Assembly: GCA_016297005.1 (NCBI GenBank)
Contig: JAEDHK010000002.1
Coordinates: 1 to 64,000 of the forward strand
Length of the DNA: 64,000 nt
DNA from: Clostridia bacterium
GTDB taxonomy: Bacteria > Bacillota > Clostridia > Christensenellales > DTU072
Reading direction: 5' to 3'
Shown here: positions 55,001 through 61,000 of the stretch, piece after piece
How the letters are laid out: each line of letters opens with the position of its first letter
Position numbering within the stretch: the first letter of the stretch is position 1
Translations under genes and position numbers: made by a program
The notes under the pieces: model-generated
The model's database searches: none
Seen by the model: the letters and a program-made list of their open reading frames with translations, nothing else
Told to the model about the DNA's origin: nothing

Positions 55001-58000
55001 AAAGTCGTCCCCGCGCGCTACTGTGAAAGCCGTCCAATCGCCCATCGCAAGGACGTACATTTCGGAATTGACGTCCAAAACGTAAGAGTGCGCCCCGTCG
55101 TGGTAGGTTGTCGTGAACGTTCCCGCGGTGATTTCCAAAGGCACGGACTGTCCGGTGTACGTAAAGCCGGGATATGACAACGAAGTAAAGGTCGTATCCT
55201 TATTGATACTGTTGACGCCCATAACGAACGTGCCGATGTCCTGCGCTATGGACAAGTTCCGCAAAGCGCTCATTCCGAGCAAAGCGCCGCTTCCCAACGT
55301 GAGCGAGGACATCTTGCCGAATTCGAGCGAAGTAACGTTCGATAAGCCGTTGAAAGCACCCGAACCGACGGTAAGGTAAGCCGAATCATCGTCGCTTGTG
55401 ATCTGCGAAAAGTCGAGCGTTTTAAAGCCTGTCGCGCCGCTGAACAGGTACGTCGGCAGGTTATGAACGGTCGCGCCGAAGACAACGGTCGCATTCTTGC
55501 CGGATTCGTTGAAAGCCAGCGTCGAAGACGTCGTACCCACGACGGATTCCGCATTATATTTAACGGTCGAAAGCCCCGTCATGCCTGAGAAAGCTCCTTG
55601 TCCGATCGTTTGAACGTTGGCACCCACGGTCAAAGTAGAAACCATGGTCATATTGCTGAAAAAGTTATCGGGAATAACCGTGGTTTGCGGTCCGATTACC
55701 AGTTCGCATTCACTGCTGACGTTCGTCGTCTCCGACAATGAGAACAGATTGGCTTCTTCCCCTTCCGGATAAACGACCGTTACCGTACCGGAGACGTCGT
55801 ATCCGAGATAAGTCAGTGTCGCCTTACCGCTTGCGTCCGCAAGATCATAGAAAGCTTTTTGTCCGATCGTGAGATCGTTACCGCCTAAAATAAGCTTTTC
55901 TATCGCGCTATGCGCGAAAGCCGTCTTTCCGAGCGAAGTAACGGCGGCCGGTATTTCCACAACGTTGCCGACTTCCGTCTTTCTCGAAAGGGGCAGGAAT
56001 CTCTTTAAGCCCGATCTCGCCGAAATCAGTCCCGTACTGCTCTCCCCTCTTCCGAAAGCGTTTTCGTCGATCTTCGTCAGGCGGACAACGACGCCGTCCG
56101 GCTTATAATAAACGGAAGTAAGAGAACTCGTACCCGCAAAAGAGTGTTTGCCGATGGACTCGATCTTCGCCGGCAGTACGATCTCGGCAAGCGAGGTACA
56201 GAAGAAGAAACAACTGTCGGGAATGGTCGTCAGGTTGCATCCGTCCGTAAAGTTAACTTCGGTAAGAGAAGTACACTCGCGGAAAGCGCTCTTACCGAGA
56301 ATGGTAACTCTGCCGCCCAGAGTTATCGACTGCAATCCGGACATTCTGAACGCGCCGTCCGGGATCTCGAGATCGGAGCCGTTGTCTTCGATGACAACGT
56401 TGGTCAGATAGTCGCCGTTACCGGGCTGCGCTTCTTTATAGCCGAACATATTGCTGTCGAGGAACAGGGCGTTTTCGCCAACGTACAGCGTCACGCCCGC
56501 GGCGGCTGTCGAGCCGGAACCGCGGAACAGACCGCCGGAAGAAAACGAGGTCGTCTGATTGGAGTCGGCACTCTTACTGTTGGCGTCGAAGTATACCGAA
56601 CTCAGCGGTTTGATATAGGAAAAGACTTCGGAACCGTATTCGCGTAGCGTCGCGCCGTCGGGCAGATCGTTTCCGATCGAGATCGAATCGAACGCCGTTC
56701 CAGAAAAAGCTTTATCGCCGAATCTGACGAGAGAAACGGGGAAGTTGAAAGAAGAAAGGGCGGAACAGCCTTCAAAAGCGCTTTTCGCGATTTCCCGAAC
56801 CCCTTCTTCTGCGGTAATGGTGGTCAACGCTACGCAATTTTTAAAAGCGTCGCTATCAACGTATCTGAGATCGGGACCAAACGTAAGCTCTTTTATTTTA
56901 TCGCTATTTGCAAAAGAGTACTTTTCGAACGTAGTATCGGACGTAAAACCGTATCTTGTAATGACGTCGTCATTATAAACGGTAGGTACGACAAGAGAAT
57001 CCACGTTCCTTTCATATACGTCGCCAAAAGAATCGAGAACGTATTTGTTAAAGCCGAGGGCTACTTCATTCGCGCTTGATTGTACTCGGAACAGATTCAG
57101 TATCAAGCCGTAAACGACAAGGTTCGCTCCCTTGTCGATATGACGATAACTATCCAGTATATCGGTTTGCTTAACGGAAGACGTCGGTTGCGACAAGAAC
57201 CAGTTGACCACGAGCATATTGTTTCTGTTGCCGCCGGCAAAGCCGGAAATCTGCTCGTCGGTAAGTAACGACAATGTCTCGTTTCCACTCAAGAAGTCAT
57301 TGAGGCGGAAAACCTTGTCGTAGCCGATGCGGAACTTGTTTTTCAACGTATAAAGACTTCCCTCGTTGACCGATTCGTCAAGGTCGAGCGTGATCTTGTT
57401 CTCTTCCGAAAGATCGTCCGTGGTATCCAGATCGGTATAAAGGACGTACGATATTTTATACTCGATATCGGTCAGTGTCACGACGATAAAGATATTCGCA
57501 GTGTAATGACCGGTAGTGAAATCGGTCGTCTGATATTCGTACGTGTTGGTGTCGATAATGGGATTAAAGGTCTCTTTTCTCTGATCGGCATAATCGTTCA
57601 CGTCGAACGGGAGCCCATCGTTCTTATTTGCATAAACGGCGACGGAAGATATCTTTTTGCCGTCGGCGATACCGGAAGAAAGGATGATGACGTCGATCGT
57701 GCTGTAATACTCGAACTTGATCTGATCCATTTTGAAGTTACCGGAAGAAGATCCCGTCTGTCCGATGGAAACGACGCCGACGGTGCCGTCGATCACTTTA
57801 ATCTCCGCCTTGAACGTGTCTTTGGCAAATTGAGCTTCGACGCGGATATTGGCCGTTACGAACAGAGTGAGATCGACCGCAACCACCTTCTTGCCCGGTT
57901 GGTACCAATCGGGCGCGACGACAAGACGATCGTACTCGCCGTACGCCGTATCCCAGTCGTCCGGACGATCGGTCAAAGATTCGTATCCGATATACGCGTA

Positions 58001-61000
58001 TTCTTTGCCGCTATCCCAGACAGAGGACTCGTTTAAGATATAAGAATTGCCATTCCTGACAAAATAAGATGAATATGCGGTCCCCCAATCGCTCGGGCAG
58101 GCGTCGAGCGCGATATAGCTTTGCTTGACGTAGATTGTGCCGTCGTTCCAGACGGGATCGACGTTTTTTACGCGGATAAATAATCCGTAACGATCGGCTT
58201 CCGTCGTTTTGTCGGCGGAATCAAGCGCCGACTGATAACCGACGACTTTCGCATAACTCTTTTCTTCGTTCCATTCGGCAGAACGATTACGGACGTATGT
58301 GCTTCCTTCCATCACGAAATAAGAACCGTAAGCCGTCGACCAATCGTCGGGCCTGTCCGTAATACTTTCCAGACGACGATAATAATACCCGCCTTCGTAT
58401 TCGTTTTCCGTCACCACGTAGCGATAAGCGGAAGCCGCCGCCTTATAATATTTTGCGTAATTCTGAGTAAAGTCTCCCGGCTGACTCATCAAACGGACAA
58501 GGCCTTGATAATAATAAGAATTAGCTCCATTCCAGACCGGAGAAGTGTTCTTTTCGTAATTGCTTCCGTCGCCGATATAATAATCCGCGTATTTCGTCAA
58601 CCAATCGGCCGGCTTTTCCGAAATCGGAATGTAGGTCAGCTCCGCATAGAAGAAAGAGCTGTTTTCCGTCCACTTCCAGGTCGCGTCCGTGTTGACGCCG
58701 AAAGCGCAGAACTGATAACGGTCGTCCCATTCCACTCTGCCCTCGGGGAAAGAGCGCAACATATACATGCCCGAGAACTTATAATAATCCTTCGTCGCAT
58801 CCCACGAAGAAGCGCTGTCGGGATCGTTATTCGGCACGTATTTGCCGTCTTCTCGCAAAACGTAATAGGTACCGTATTTCGTCGACCAGTCGCTCGGCCT
58901 CGACGTCAGCTTCTCGAAAGTGCGGCGGAAATAAGCGCCGTTCTGTAAAGTGGTCTTGGCCCCGGTACGGGTGTTCGTTACCGTCCAATTCTCGAAGTGA
59001 TATCCGAGAGGCAAAATATAGGAGAAGTTGAAAGCCGTATAGTAGTCGTAAAGAGGAATATTCGACGAGCTCGAATAAGAGAGGGGCGCGGACGTCATAT
59101 AGACGCCGGTTTCTGATCCTATGGGATCGAAATCGTATACGGCGTCCGTCGGGACTTCGACGCCGAACGTCTTGATGGCGAGGGTTGTATAAGCGATCAG
59201 GTCTCTGTCCGGCATCTTCGAACTCGAATAAGGAACAAAGACGTCTTCGTTCCAATAGCCGAACCGCCACCCGCCGAACGTATAGTTACAGGCTTCCAGC
59301 AAGGACGCGGAAGGTATTTCGGTATGATCGGCCAGCACGTCCTCATACCGCATCTGATCGTCGATACGGAAGAAGTAATACAGCTGAGAATCTATCTCTA
59401 AGACGCGCGTCACGTTGACGTTCAGACCGGTCACGCTCAGCAGATATTCGGTCGACTCGGCGTTTTCACGATCGACGCGCAGGTAGGAGGTTAAAGAATA
59501 CGCGATGGGCTGGGATCCGAACGTGTACGTTACGTCCTCGCCGCTGTCAAAAGTAAAGTTGATTTGATAAACGTAGTTTTCTCCCGAAGACTGATCCAAA
59601 GGATACTTAGTCGTTCCGTTTTGCGAAATATAACTTATTTTTGTATACGCATAACCCGTTTTTATCTGGTATTCGACGCGAACGTCGGAAGCGTAAGGAA
59701 TTTCAAGAGAGAGCCCTTGCCCTTCATAATAGGACGGCTCGCGACCGTTGACGGTAACGTATTTCAGCGTGTTTGCTCCCATGCCGCCCATTGCGATCGA
59801 TAGGGTATATTCAGAAATGGTAAAGGTACCGTTTATCATCACCGTACGCATCGGCATGGTAAATGCGGTCGGGTTTTGATTTGCTTCGCTGTAATTCGCC
59901 GTCCAATCGGAAAAACGCCAATACACGATATCCGCGGCATACGGCAGATGCAATTCTTGCGCGGTGGGCGCGGCGGCAATGGAGGTAACGGAATTATACA
60001 GGGCTTTTTTGCGGGCGGTAACGGCGTATCCCTCGTACCCCAAAAGGCCTTCTTTATACGTCTCCGCCTGTTCGACGACGTAATCCATCTTATCCACGTC
60101 GTAATATGTGTAACAAAGAATAAACTTATCGCCGCCCTCTCCGCTTACGCGCAGCTTATAATATTCGATCCTGTTGATAACGACGGTCTCAGCCTCGGCA
60201 AGGTTCACGCGGCCTTCTGTAATGGCGCCGCTATACTCGTACTTCACGCCGAGATGCTTCATGGCGGCGTTCAGAGTCGCTACTTCCACCTGCCCTCCGG
60301 CCGAATAATAAACGCGATAGTGCTGACTGTTCGTCTTTTCCAGATCGTACGTCAGACCATCCTTGGTAAACGGGGTAAATTGCGAAACGAATCTGTCTTC
60401 TCCCGTAACGTCTTCATCGTCGTAGATATAATTGATACGATATATAATATCGTATTCTCTTTCGGTAAAGTTACACTTGATCGTCTTATCGTCGTCGCTG
60501 GCGTCTCCCGTGATGTGGTAAGAATAGTAATAAATGATCGTTTCTTCCATCGTATCGTCGTCGGCAAACTTATCCAGGATCGAACCGTTGCCTACGGCAA
60601 GAACGTTTCCGTCGCCGTAAGTCCAGTTACTCAACTGATATCCTGCAAAAGCCGTAACGTAAATGCGAATGGTATCTCCATAGTTGTAGTAGCCCGATTC
60701 CACGCCGTTCGTAGAACCGACCCGCGCCATACCGTTGGCTCCGCTAAGAATGGTAATAAGATATTTTTCGGCCGAGAACGTGCCCACGACGGATAACGCT
60801 TCTCCCTCCTCCACGCGCGGCATAGTGACGGGCCTTTGTCCGCCCGAAGAAAGTTGCCAGCCGTTGAAAAAATAATGCGTCACGCCGGGCAAAGTCACCC
60901 ACGGAATAGTCTCGTTATAATGCAGATACTGGCTATAAACGAACAGTCCGTCGTCCGCGTCGAAGAAGCCCATGGCGTTCAACGCGTCCTTGACGGCGGG